DNA of 7,342 nucleotides from an uncultured Lachnobacterium sp. (GCA_900549895.1 URQG01000089.1:1-7342), one strand, 5' to 3'. Shown: positions 1-6,278, numbered from the stretch's first letter. A program made the numbers and translations. Notes: a model not told the origin generated them from the sequence alone.

Positions 1-49
1 ACGAGATTACTACGCGTCTCGTGGGCTCGGAGATGTGTATAAGAGACAG
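1..49 (+). other. Untrimmed Nextera i7/P7 sequencing adapter (artefact)
   Basis: This stretch is synthetic. Bases 1-7 (ACGAGAT) match the 3' end of the Illumina P7 flow-cell oligo. Bases 8-15 (TACTACGC) fit an 8-nt i7 index and, from memory, equal the reverse complement of the Nextera XT index N719. Bases 16-30 (GTCTCGTGGGCTCGG) are the Nextera read-2 tail, and bases 31-49 (AGATGTGTATAAGAGACAG) are the complete 19-bp Tn5 mosaic end. The four parts occur in the exact order and spacing of a tagmentation library molecule, so the real insert starts at base 50. The adapter also places a false TAA at 40-42 in frame with the truncated gene that follows. Everything except the index name is read directly from the sequence. 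Confidence 0.98.
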
Positions 50-261
50 GTATCGATTATTTCCAGCTTGGCGTCGAGACAGGCGCGATGGCTGCAAAGA
101 TATTAAAAGGCGAAGCAACCGCACAGGATACCAATTTCATTACCGCTTCCAAGGCTGAGTTATATGTCAATACCGCAGCCGCAGATAAGATTGGCATGAA
201 ATTAGATGATTCATATGTTAAGGATGCGGCACAGACCTTTGATGAAATTGTCGTAGAATAA
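50..261 (+). CDS. ABC transporter substrate-binding protein, TrpX-like, C-terminal part only
   Basis: Reading codons from 52 gives 69 residues and a TAA stop at 259-261. This is the C-terminus of a periplasmic-type binding protein of the ABC_sub_bind (TrpX/COG2984) family. The family tail is recognisable: Y-F-Q-L-G-x-E-T-G-x-M-A-A-K-I-L-K-G-E near the start, then A-E-L-Y-V-N-T-A-A-A-D-K-I-G with the usual short acidic end. Such proteins are lipoproteins of about 320-350 residues that deliver a ligand to the permease; in streptococci the TrpXYZ system is tied to tryptophan uptake. The signal peptide and about four fifths of the protein are missing because the contig ends here. An ATG at 97 is only an internal methionine, and starting the gene there would give a false 54-aa product. 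The permease and ATPase genes downstream support the call. The substrate here is inferred, not shown. Confidence 0.85.
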
Positions 262-331
262 GTCATAAGGGAACTGTTTGAGGACGTCTTGAGCAGCTGT
301 TGAAGCATAAAACAGTCAATAAAATAATAAC

Positions 332-370
332 GATTCAGAGCCAGGGCAGGTTTGTATTTGGCTCTGAATT
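332..370 (+). terminator. Hairpin after the substrate-binding protein gene (attenuator, mRNA stabiliser or weak terminator)
   Basis: An 11-bp perfect inverted repeat, ATTCAGAGCCA at 333-343 and TGGCTCTGAAT at 359-369, extends by a G-U pair (332/370) and encloses a 15-nt loop. It starts about 70 nt after the stop of the binding-protein gene. What follows is AU-rich (TTATTATATAAT) but is not a run of U, so it is a poor intrinsic terminator. In importer operons a hairpin at this place often protects the upstream mRNA and lets the binding protein be made in excess over the membrane parts. That role is inferred; the dyad is directly visible. Confidence 0.55.
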
Positions 371-380
371 ATTATATAAT
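352..380 (+). promoter_or_regulatory. Possible internal promoter ahead of the permease gene
   Basis: TTGTAT at 352-357 and a perfect TATAAT at 375-380 are separated by 17 bp. The -35 matches the consensus at only three positions. The site overlaps the right arm of the hairpin, and the AT-rich context makes chance matches likely. If active, it would let the permease, ATPase and downstream genes be expressed without the binding-protein gene. Confidence 0.25.
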
Positions 381-453
381 AAGTATGTTTATACGGTTTT
401 GAAAATCCGGTCGACGGAGTGAACACGAGTATAAATAATATGCATAAATACAT

Positions 454-459
454 GGGGGT
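454..459 (+). promoter_or_regulatory. Ribosome-binding site fixing the GTG start of the permease
   Basis: GGGGGT lies 6 nt before a GTG at 466. No equally well-placed site serves the next in-frame ATG at 499, which would also remove part of the first membrane helix. This supports the GTG start. Confidence 0.65.
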
Positions 460-465
460 AACACT

Positions 466-1347
466 GTGACATTAGTTTTAAGTGTACTAGAGCAGGGTAT
501 GATCTACGCGATCATGGCACTGGGAATTTATATTACATACACGATCCTGGATTTCCCGGATCTGACGGTAGACGGAAGCTTTCCGCTTGGTGCGGCGCTG
601 TCTGCGGTATTGATTACAAAAGGCGTGAATCCTATACTGACGCTTCTGATCGCTTTTGCGGCGGGGGCATGTGCAGGTACGCTGACAGGACTGATTCATG
701 TGAAGCTTAAGGTGAGAGATCTCTTATCCGGAATCATTATGATGACGGCTTTGTATACGGTCAATCTTCGTATTGCCGGTCGTGCAAACCTGCCGATCTA
801 CAATATGACAACGCTTTTTGACAATGATCTGATACGGAGTGTATTTCAAGGCGCTTTGGCACAATTTGCCAACGTGATCATCATTCTTGTGATCACTCTG
901 ATCATGAAGTTTTTACTGGACTGGTATATGAATACAAAGTCGGGCTATCTGCTTCGTGCGGTTGGAGATAATGAGACGATCGTTACTTCCATGGGTGTTG
1001 ACAAAGGCACGATCAAGATTATCGGACTTGCGATCGCAAACGGACTGGTCAGCTTAAGCGGATGTATTTTTGCGCAGCAGCAGAGATACTTCGATGTATC
1101 GATGGGAACCGGAACCATGGTAATCGGTCTTGCGAGTGTTATCATCGGAATCAGCCTTCTCAAGAAAGCGACATTCCTTCGCGTGACAACAAGTGTTATC
1201 ATTGGATCCATTGTTTATAAAGCATGTGTTGCCATCGCAATCAAGCTTGGTATGCCTTCTTCGGACTTAAAGCTGATTACCGCGGTATTATTCCTTATCA
1301 TTCTTGTTCTTGGAATGGATCGCAAAAAGAGAAAGAAGGTGGCGTAG
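466..1347 (+). CDS. ABC transporter permease, TrpY-like (BPD_transp_2 family)
   Basis: The 293-residue membrane subunit of the importer forms the translocation path in the cytoplasmic membrane and pairs with the ATPase encoded next. About nine hydrophobic segments are visible, roughly at residues 8-28, 36-53, 57-78, 88-106, 131-151, 183-203, 213-231, 239-260 and 266-284. The protein ends in a basic tail (D-R-K-K-R-K-K). The cytoplasmic loop L-R-A-V-G-D-N-E-T-I-V-T-S-M-G-V at 163-178 corresponds to the coupling region of the branched-chain amino acid/ribose permease family (BPD_transp_2). Length is normal for TrpY-like proteins (about 290). The start is GTG, and the stop TAG directly touches the ATPase ATG, a sign of translational coupling. 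Family membership is secure. The aromatic amino acid substrate is inferred from the binding-protein family; nucleoside permeases share this fold. Confidence 0.9.
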   Translation: MTLVLSVLEQGMIYAIMALGIYITYTILDFPDLTVDGSFPLGAALSAVLITKGVNPILTLLIAFAAGACAGTLTGLIHVKLKVRDLLSGIIMMTALYTVNLRIAGRANLPIYNMTTLFDNDLIRSVFQGALAQFANVIIILVITLIMKFLLDWYMNTKSGYLLRAVGDNETIVTSMGVDKGTIKIIGLAIANGLVSLSGCIFAQQQRYFDVSMGTGTMVIGLASVIIGISLLKKATFLRVTTSVIIGSIVYKACVAIAIKLGMPSSDLKLITAVLFLIILVLGMDRKKRKKVA

Positions 1348-2121
1348 ATGCTGGAATTAAATCATATTCATAAAATGTATAATCCGGGTACGATCAATGA
1401 AATCTGCCTGTTTGAAGATTTTAATTTAAAGATTGACGATGGACAGTTTGTATCGGTGGTCGGGAGCAACGGCTCCGGTAAGACATCTATGCTGAACATT
1501 ATCTGCGGATCAATTCCAATCGATGGTGGTTCGATCGTGGTAAACGGCGTAGATATCACAAAGCAGAAAGATTTTATTCGTCACAGAAGAATCGGACGCG
1601 TTTTTCAGGATCCTTCCAAGGGAACCTGCCCGTCCATGACGATTCTCGAAAATCTGGCAATCGCCGATAACAAAGGAAAGACATACGGACTCGGACGCGG
1701 AACAAACCGTGCGCGAATCGATGCGTACAAAGAGATGCTTGCAAGTGTGAACCTGGGACTGGAAGATAAGCTTCACACGAAGGTTGGCGCTTTGTCCGGT
1801 GGACAGAGACAGACACTGGCACTTCTTATGGCAACGATGACCCCGATCGAGTTTCTGATCCTTGATGAGCATACGGCGGCTCTTGATCCGAAGACGGCAG
1901 AGATCGTTATGCAGTTGACAGGCAAGATCGTGGAAGAAAAGAAAGTGACAACCGTTATGGTTACACATAATCTTCGTTATGCAGTGGAATATGGTGACCG
2001 TCTTCTGATGATGCATCAGGGACACGCAATCATCGACAAGGCAGGCGCGGAAAAAGCGGCTATCCAGGTGGATGATATCCTTGGCACCTTCAATGAAATC
2101 AGTATCGAGTGTGGTAATTAA
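1348..2121 (+). CDS. ABC transporter ATP-binding protein, TrpZ-like
   Basis: This 257-residue cytoplasmic ATPase powers the importer. All nucleotide-binding motifs are intact: Walker A G-S-N-G-S-G-K-T at 39-46, Q-loop glutamine Q87 in R-V-F-Q-D-P, signature L-S-G-G-Q at 149-153, Walker B F-L-I-L-D-E at 169-174 with catalytic E174, D-loop A-L-D at 178-180 and switch histidine H207 in V-T-H-N. The D-P-S-K-G-T stretch after the Q-loop and the L-D-E-H-T-A-A-L-D form of Walker B resemble COG1101/TrpZ-type ATPases. The gene starts on the base after the permease stop, with an AAGGTGG ribosome-binding site at 1336-1342 inside the permease 3' end. It ends 1 nt before the next gene. Length is usual (about 250-265). 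The function as an ABC ATPase is certain; the substrate is inferred from its neighbours. Confidence 0.93.
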   Translation: MLELNHIHKMYNPGTINEICLFEDFNLKIDDGQFVSVVGSNGSGKTSMLNIICGSIPIDGGSIVVNGVDITKQKDFIRHRRIGRVFQDPSKGTCPSMTILENLAIADNKGKTYGLGRGTNRARIDAYKEMLASVNLGLEDKLHTKVGALSGGQRQTLALLMATMTPIEFLILDEHTAALDPKTAEIVMQLTGKIVEEKKVTTVMVTHNLRYAVEYGDRLLMMHQGHAIIDKAGAEKAAIQVDDILGTFNEISIECGN

Positions 2122-2122
2122 T

Positions 2123-3199
2123 ATGAAACTTGTGATAAAACGAATCTTACAGGTGATCGCCGGAATCGTGGCGGTCACCTTAGTTGCTTTTTTAATCTTA
2201 ATTGTAGTACTTACCGTAACGGAATATAAGCCGGATGAGATTGTGGAATTGTCGGTTGACGGTAAAGCGGAGCAGACGGTACAGTCCGGTGATACACTGT
2301 CTGTTCTGACATGGAATATCGGATACGGTGCGTTAGGCGATAATGCCGACTTCTTCATGGACGGCGGATCGATGGTCAATACTGCCAGCAAGGAACGGGT
2401 ACAGGAAAACATTGCGGCAATCAATGATGAGATCGCAGGACTGAATCCGGACGTTGTATTTTTACAGGAGGTTGACCGTAATTCCAAGCGTTCACACGGA
2501 ATCAATGAACTGGAACAGATCCGCGAGGCGCAAAGCGGATATTGTGATACATTTGCCAATAATTACAAAGTATTGTATGTGCCGTTCCCGTTTCCAACGA
2601 TCGGTAAGGTGGACAGCGGTATTGTGACATTGTCCGGGTATGAAGTAAAGGATTCCAGAAGGTTAGCCCTTCCGTGCCCATTTTCTTATCCGGTCCGTAC
2701 TGCGAATCTGAAGCGCTGTCTGATGGTTGATCGTGTTCCGATAGAGGGCAGCGATAAGGAACTGGTACTTGTCAATCTGCATCTGGAAGCGTATGACGAT
2801 GGTGAGGGTAAGGCTGCTCAGACACAGATGCTTCAGGAAATCCTGCAGGAAGAAGTTGATGCTGGAAACTACGTGATTGCGGGCGGCGACTTTAATCAGG
2901 ATTTTTCCAATGTGGACACAAGCGCATATCCGCTGATCAGTGAGGACCTCTGGCAGCCGGGCGCAATCGATACGGATGAGTTTGGCGATGATCTTTTGTT
3001 TCAGACAGACAACCGTGCACCATCCTGCCGATCATTGGATCAGCCGTATAAAGGCGCAGACCATAACAATTTCCAGTATTATCTGATCGATGGATTTATC
3101 GTTTCCTCCAATGTGAGTGTGGAGTCGGTTGAAACGCAGAATCTGGAATTTAAGAATTCGGATCATAACCCGATCCTTATGAAAGTGAAATTGAATTAG
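2123..3199 (+). CDS. Membrane-anchored endonuclease/exonuclease/phosphatase (EEP) family hydrolase
   Basis: From the ATG at 2123 the product has 358 residues: a short basic start, one strong hydrophobic segment at about 11-33, then a DNase I-like domain from about 58 to the end, so the catalytic part should lie outside the membrane. The active-site set looks complete: N65 in T-W-N, E116 in F-L-Q-E-V-D, H220 in N-L-H-L-E, D256 and N258 in G-G-D-F-N, and D347/H348 in S-D-H-N-P. EEP enzymes cleave phosphodiesters or phosphomonoesters (DNA, RNA, phospholipids, inositol phosphates) using a divalent metal, and the substrate cannot be told from these motifs. In-frame ATGs at 2072 and 2093 were rejected: they lie inside the ATPase gene, lack well-spaced ribosome-binding sites and add a non-hydrophobic leader. 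The 1-nt gap after the ATPase stop implies cotranscription and perhaps a surface-scavenging role linked to the importer; that link is inference. Confidence 0.88.
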   Translation: MKLVIKRILQVIAGIVAVTLVAFLILIVVLTVTEYKPDEIVELSVDGKAEQTVQSGDTLSVLTWNIGYGALGDNADFFMDGGSMVNTASKERVQENIAAINDEIAGLNPDVVFLQEVDRNSKRSHGINELEQIREAQSGYCDTFANNYKVLYVPFPFPTIGKVDSGIVTLSGYEVKDSRRLALPCPFSYPVRTANLKRCLMVDRVPIEGSDKELVLVNLHLEAYDDGEGKAAQTQMLQEILQEEVDAGNYVIAGGDFNQDFSNVDTSAYPLISEDLWQPGAIDTDEFGDDLLFQTDNRAPSCRSLDQPYKGADHNNFQYYLIDGFIVSSNVSVESVETQNLEFKNSDHNPILMKVKLN

Positions 3200-3263
3200 T
3201 ATCAGTACGTCATGGTAAAATGATACGCATAACACTTGAGATTTCGGAGACAATAGTGATATC

Positions 3264-3271
3264 AGGAGGTG
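3264..3271 (+). promoter_or_regulatory. Strong ribosome-binding site for the ferritin-like gene
   Basis: AGGAGGTG is a near-perfect Shine-Dalgarno sequence 7 nt before the ATG at 3279. The preceding 3200-3263 stretch is AT-rich and shows no convincing promoter. A TTGAAT (3191) / TAAAAT (3216) pair has a 19-bp spacer and is weak. Confidence 0.8.
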
Positions 3272-3278
3272 TGAAACT

Positions 3279-3713
3279 ATGGTCGAACCGGATACAATCA
3301 AATTACTCAGAGAGTGTGATGCAGGCATCAGGATGGGCGTGAAATCAATCCGTGATGTTCTTGACGATGTAAAGGATGCCAGAATGAAAGAAATGCTGGA
3401 AAAATGCAAAGATCGGCATGAGGTGCTACAGGGTGAAATCAACAAACTGTTGCTGGAATATCATGATGAGGGCAAGGAACCGAATGTGATGGCGCAGGGA
3501 ATGTCCTGGATCAAGACAAATGTGAAGCTCGCGATGGATGACTCAGATGCAACGATCGCGGAGCTTATGACGGACGGATGTGATATGGGAATCAAGTCGC
3601 TCAGCCGCTACCTAAATCAGTATGAGGCTGCGAATGATAAGGCGAAGGCGATCACAAAGAAGCTGATCAATCTGGAAAATGATCTGTGCAGCGGATTAAG
3701 AGAATATTTATAG
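3279..3713 (+). CDS. Small helical protein, DUF2383/ferritin-like
   Basis: This 144-residue protein has no signal peptide or membrane segment and is predicted almost wholly helical. Four amphipathic helices are suggested, roughly 4-31, 34-62, 75-116 and 119-142. The third begins with M-S-W-I-K and carries D-D-S-D-A-T-I-A-E-L followed by a long polar helix, a pattern I associate with the DUF2383 (ferritin-like, about 110-140 aa) family. Possible metal-facing residues include E12, H47, E48, E53, E95, D99, D102 and E133, but I cannot confirm a di-iron site, and classical E-x-x-H pairs are not evident. Three cysteines (C13, C43, C101) and C137 are spread out. It follows the EEP gene by 79 nt, has a strong ribosome-binding site and runs into a terminator that includes its own stop codon, so it is probably last in the operon. 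The function is unknown; the fold assignment is moderate. Confidence 0.75.
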   Translation: MVEPDTIKLLRECDAGIRMGVKSIRDVLDDVKDARMKEMLEKCKDRHEVLQGEINKLLLEYHDEGKEPNVMAQGMSWIKTNVKLAMDDSDATIAELMTDGCDMGIKSLSRYLNQYEAANDKAKAITKKLINLENDLCSGLREYL

Positions 3714-3748
3714 CAAAAAAGTGTGCGGCAGGGCACACTTTTTTGCTA
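3711..3748 (+). terminator. Intrinsic terminator containing the stop codon of the preceding gene
   Basis: A perfect 16-bp stem (3711-3726 with 3733-3748) has a 6-nt loop GGCAGG. A GC-rich upper part (GTGTGC/GCACAC) sits on six A-T pairs and a lower TAGC/GCTA. The run of T at 3739-3744 lies in the right arm, typical of L-shaped A/T-flanked terminators that work in either direction. The TAG at 3711-3713 forms the base of the stem. It should end the importer operon. Confidence 0.92.
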
Positions 3749-3769
3749 TGCGAAACAACGAGCCAGATA

Positions 3770-3803
3770 GGATGCAATTCATCCATACCAAAATGATATG
3801 GAT
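3770..3803. promoter_or_regulatory. Two overlapping dyads upstream of xfp, operator candidate
   Basis: GGATG (3770-3774) and CATCC (3780-3784) form one short dyad. ATCCATA (3781-3787) and TATGGAT (3797-3803) form a second one, which also pairs CA (3789-3790) with TG (3794-3795) to give a 23-bp near-palindrome centred on 3792. The two share the ATCC at 3781-3784. They lie about 40-60 bp before the proposed xfp promoter, a suitable place for a regulator to bind. The symmetry is visible; the role is inferred. Confidence 0.4.
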
Positions 3804-3820
3804 TACATACAAATTATTGA

Positions 3821-3850
3821 TTTAACGAATGGAAGGGGGTGTGTTATTCT
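3821..3850 (+). promoter_or_regulatory. Candidate xfp promoter with extended -10
   Basis: TTTAAC (3821-3826) and TATTCT (3845-3850) are 18 bp apart, and TG with a one-base gap (3842-3844) precedes the -10, giving an extended -10 element. Transcription would start near 3857, leaving a leader of about 34 nt ahead of xfp. An alternative TTGATT -35 at 3817 would need a 22-bp spacer. The match is moderate, and it is in conflict with the leader-ORF reading of the same bases. Confidence 0.4.
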
Positions 3851-3913
3851 ATGATTGTCAAAAGATTAACAATAATTACAGGAGGAATCTATGTCAGAGA
3901 ATACTTGTCTTGA
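3851..3913 (+). CDS. Possible 20-codon leader ORF overlapping the xfp start
   Basis: An ATG at 3851 is preceded by AAGGGGGTG (3833-3841), a good Shine-Dalgarno match 9 nt upstream. It opens a 20-residue frame beginning M-I-V-K-R-L-T-I-I-T and ending with TGA at 3911-3913, 20 bases inside the xfp gene in another frame. Its codons run through the xfp ribosome-binding site, so translating it could alter xfp initiation. There is no run of one amino acid as in classic attenuators. It would require transcription from upstream of 3831, so it is incompatible with the promoter proposed at 3821-3850. Chance is quite possible. Confidence 0.2.
   Translation: MIVKRLTIITGGIYVREYLS
3880..3886 (+). promoter_or_regulatory. 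Ribosome-binding site of xfp
   Basis: AGGAGGA lies 4 nt before the ATG at 3891. It is near the short end of usual spacing but a strong match, and it sets the xfp start clearly. Confidence 0.8.
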
Positions 3914-6278
3914 GAAGCAGCCACTTTGCCAGGAAATGTTAGATAAAATCGATGCTTACTGGCGTGCTGCTAACTATTTATCCGCAGGTCAGTTATATCT
4001 GTTGGACAACCCATTATTAAAAGAGCCTTTAACAATGGATCAGATTAAAAAGAAGATCGTTGGTCACTGGGGAACCGTACCGGGACAGAACTTTGTCTAT
4101 GTACACTGCAACCGTGTGATCAAGCGTTACGATCTGGATATGATCTTACTTTCCGGTCCGGGACATGGTGGAAACTTCATGATTGCAAATACTTATCTTG
4201 AGGGAACCTACAGCGAGATCTATCCAAACATCAGTCAGGATGAAGAGGGTATGCAGAAATTGTTTAAGCAGTTCTCATTCCCTTGCGGCGTTCCGAGTCA
4301 CTGCGCACCGGAAACTCCGGGTTCTATCAATGAGGGTGGTGAGCTTGGTTATTCGATCGCACATGCTTTTGGTGCTGTATTTGATAATCCTGATCTGATC
4401 GCAACCGTTATCGTCGGTGACGGCGAGGCTGAGACAGGACCTCTGGCTACCTCTTGGCAGTCTAATAAATTCTTAAATCCAATTACGGACGGTGCAGTTC
4501 TTCCTGTACTGAACCTGAATGGATATAAGATCAGTAACCCTACTATTTTCTCACGTATTCCGCATGAAGAGTTAGAGAGCTTTTTCGTTGGATGCGGCTG
4601 GGAGCCGATCTTCGTCGAGGGCGATGATCCAATGACCATGCATAAGCTTATGGCTGAGGCAATGGATACTGCAATCGAGAAGATTAAGGCAATCCAGGAT
4701 CATGCAAGAAAGAACAATGATCCGGAGCGTCCAAAGTGGCCGATGATCGTTCTTCGCACACCAAAAGGATGGACAGGTCCTAAGGTTGTTGACGGACAGC
4801 AGATCGAAGGTTCTTTCCGTGCACATCAGGTGCCGATCTCTATGGAGAACCCGAAGGAGCATCTGCCTCTGTTACAGAAGTGGCTGGAGAGCTACCGCCC
4901 GCAGGAACTCTTTGATGAGAACGGCCGTCTGATTCCGGAACTGGCGGAATTAGCACCGAAGGGAAATGCACGTCTCGGTGCAAACCCACATGCAAACGGT
5001 GGTCTTTTACTGAAAGACTTAAGACTTCCGGATTTCCGTTCCTACGGCATTGAGGTTGATCATGGTAAGACCAAAGCACAGGATATGATCGAGCTTGGCG
5101 GATATATTCGCGATATCTTTAATTTGAATAAGGACAGCAAGAATTTCCGTATCTTCGGACCGGATGAGAGTATGTCAAACCGTCTGTACAAGGTATTTGA
5201 GGCGGAGAACAGAGACTGGAATGCAGAGCTTCTTCCTAGTGACGACTGTCTCGCACGTGGCGGACGTATCATGGACAGTATGTTAAGTGAGCATATGTGT
5301 GAAGGCTGGTTAGAGGGATATCTTCTTACCGGACGTCACGGATTCTTTGCAAGCTATGAAGCATTTATCCGTGTTGTAGATTCTATGGCAGCACAGCATG
5401 CAAAGTGGTTAAAGGTATGTAATCAGCTGACATGGAGACGTCCGATCGCATCCCTGAATTTTATCCTTACATCCAATGTATGGCAGCAGGATCACAACGG
5501 ATTTACCCATCAGGACCCTGGTTTCCTGGATCACATTGCCAATAAGAAGGCAGATGTTGTCCGCATGTATCTTCCACCGGATACAAACTGTCTGTTATCT
5601 TGCTTTGATCACTGTATCAAGAGCAAGAATTATGTGAATGCAATTGTTGCATCCAAGCATCCAAGTTATCAGTGGCTGACGATGGATCAGGCAGTAAAGC
5701 ACTGCACACAGGGTGTAGGCATCTGGGAGTGGGCAAGCAACGACAACGGTGAAGAGCCGGATATCGTTATGGCCTGCTGTGGAGATACCCCGACACTTGA
5801 GACGATGGCTGCTGTTACGATCCTGCGTGATGAGTTCCCTGAGCTTAAGATCCGTGTTGTAAACGTAGTGGATCTGTTTAAGTTGGAGTCGAACCATAAG
5901 CATCCACATGGATTAAGTGATGCAGAGTATAATGCATTATTTACAACGGATAAGCCTGTAATCTTTGCATTCCATGGATATCCGACACTCATCCATGAGC
6001 TTACCTATCGTCGTGATAACCAGAATATGTCGGTTCACGGATATCAGGAAGAGGGTACGATTACCACTCCGTTTGATATGAGAGTTCAGAATGAGATCGA
6101 TCGTTTCAACCTTGTTAAGGATGCAATCATGCACCTTCCAAAGCTTGGAAATCGAGGCGCATATCTCATCCAGAAGATGAATGATAAGCTCGTTGAACAC
6201 AAGCAGTATATTGCCGAGTACGGTCAGGATCTTGAGGAGATTCGTGACTGGGAGTGGCACACACCGGAGAATAAGTAA
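3891..6278 (+). CDS. xfp: Xylulose-5-phosphate/fructose-6-phosphate phosphoketolase
   Basis: This 795-residue thiamine diphosphate enzyme of the cytoplasm splits xylulose 5-phosphate with phosphate into acetyl phosphate and glyceraldehyde 3-phosphate; many homologues also split fructose 6-phosphate. Family motifs are intact: G-H-W (H59), G-P-G-H-G-G (88-94 region, H92), P-S-H-C-A-P-E-T-P-G-S (H137), the E-G-G-E-L-G-Y signature at 148-154, the G-D-G-E-A-E-T-G-P cofactor region at 176-184, H312 in F-R-A-H-Q-V-P, G-P-D-E at 423-426, E-G-W-L-E-G-Y-L-L-T-G-R-H-G at 471-484 and H-N-G-F-T-H-Q-D-P-G at 535-544. Length is near the bacterial norm of 790-830. It lies alone between two terminators, without the acetate kinase gene that accompanies it in some species. 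It gives pentose use by a phosphoketolase route yielding acetyl phosphate. Whether it is single or dual substrate cannot be read from sequence. Confidence 0.98.
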   Translation: MSENTCLEKQPLCQEMLDKIDAYWRAANYLSAGQLYLLDNPLLKEPLTMDQIKKKIVGHWGTVPGQNFVYVHCNRVIKRYDLDMILLSGPGHGGNFMIANTYLEGTYSEIYPNISQDEEGMQKLFKQFSFPCGVPSHCAPETPGSINEGGELGYSIAHAFGAVFDNPDLIATVIVGDGEAETGPLATSWQSNKFLNPITDGAVLPVLNLNGYKISNPTIFSRIPHEELESFFVGCGWEPIFVEGDDPMTMHKLMAEAMDTAIEKIKAIQDHARKNNDPERPKWPMIVLRTPKGWTGPKVVDGQQIEGSFRAHQVPISMENPKEHLPLLQKWLESYRPQELFDENGRLIPELAELAPKGNARLGANPHANGGLLLKDLRLPDFRSYGIEVDHGKTKAQDMIELGGYIRDIFNLNKDSKNFRIFGPDESMSNRLYKVFEAENRDWNAELLPSDDCLARGGRIMDSMLSEHMCEGWLEGYLLTGRHGFFASYEAFIRVVDSMAAQHAKWLKVCNQLTWRRPIASLNFILTSNVWQQDHNGFTHQDPGFLDHIANKKADVVRMYLPPDTNCLLSCFDHCIKSKNYVNAIVASKHPSYQWLTMDQAVKHCTQGVGIWEWASNDNGEEPDIVMACCGDTPTLETMAAVTILRDEFPELKIRVVNVVDLFKLESNHKHPHGLSDAEYNALFTTDKPVIFAFHGYPTLIHELTYRRDNQNMSVHGYQEEGTITTPFDMRVQNEIDRFNLVKDAIMHLPKLGNRGAYLIQKMNDKLVEHKQYIAEYGQDLEEIRDWEWHTPENK

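Noticed and set aside
97..261. A stand-alone 54-aa protein starting at ATG 97
   Set aside because: The same frame continues upstream to base 52 with conserved binding-protein residues; the apparent upstream stop at 40-42 belongs to the adapter.
440..469. Nine-codon ORF from ATG 440 whose TGA overlaps the permease GTG start, possible coupling leader
   Set aside because: No usable ribosome-binding site precedes ATG 440 (the nearest GGAG is about 20 nt away), and so short a frame is easily due to chance.
1028..1039. 12-bp perfect palindrome TTGCGATCGCAA (contains GCGATCGC)
   Set aside because: It encodes ordinary Leu-Ala-Ile-Ala codons in a permease helix and occurs inside a gene; no other copies were noticed, so no sign of a HIP1-like repeat family.
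1510..2559. A 349-codon open frame on the minus strand across the ATPase and EEP genes
   Set aside because: It lies antisense to two genes with complete catalytic motifs, has low-complexity Ser/Thr/Ile/Cys-rich content typical of shadow frames, and no recognisable domain or ribosome-binding site.
4349..6260. Several minus-strand frames of 70-107 codons under xfp
   Set aside because: All are antisense to the highly conserved phosphoketolase, with no ribosome-binding sites or recognisable domains.
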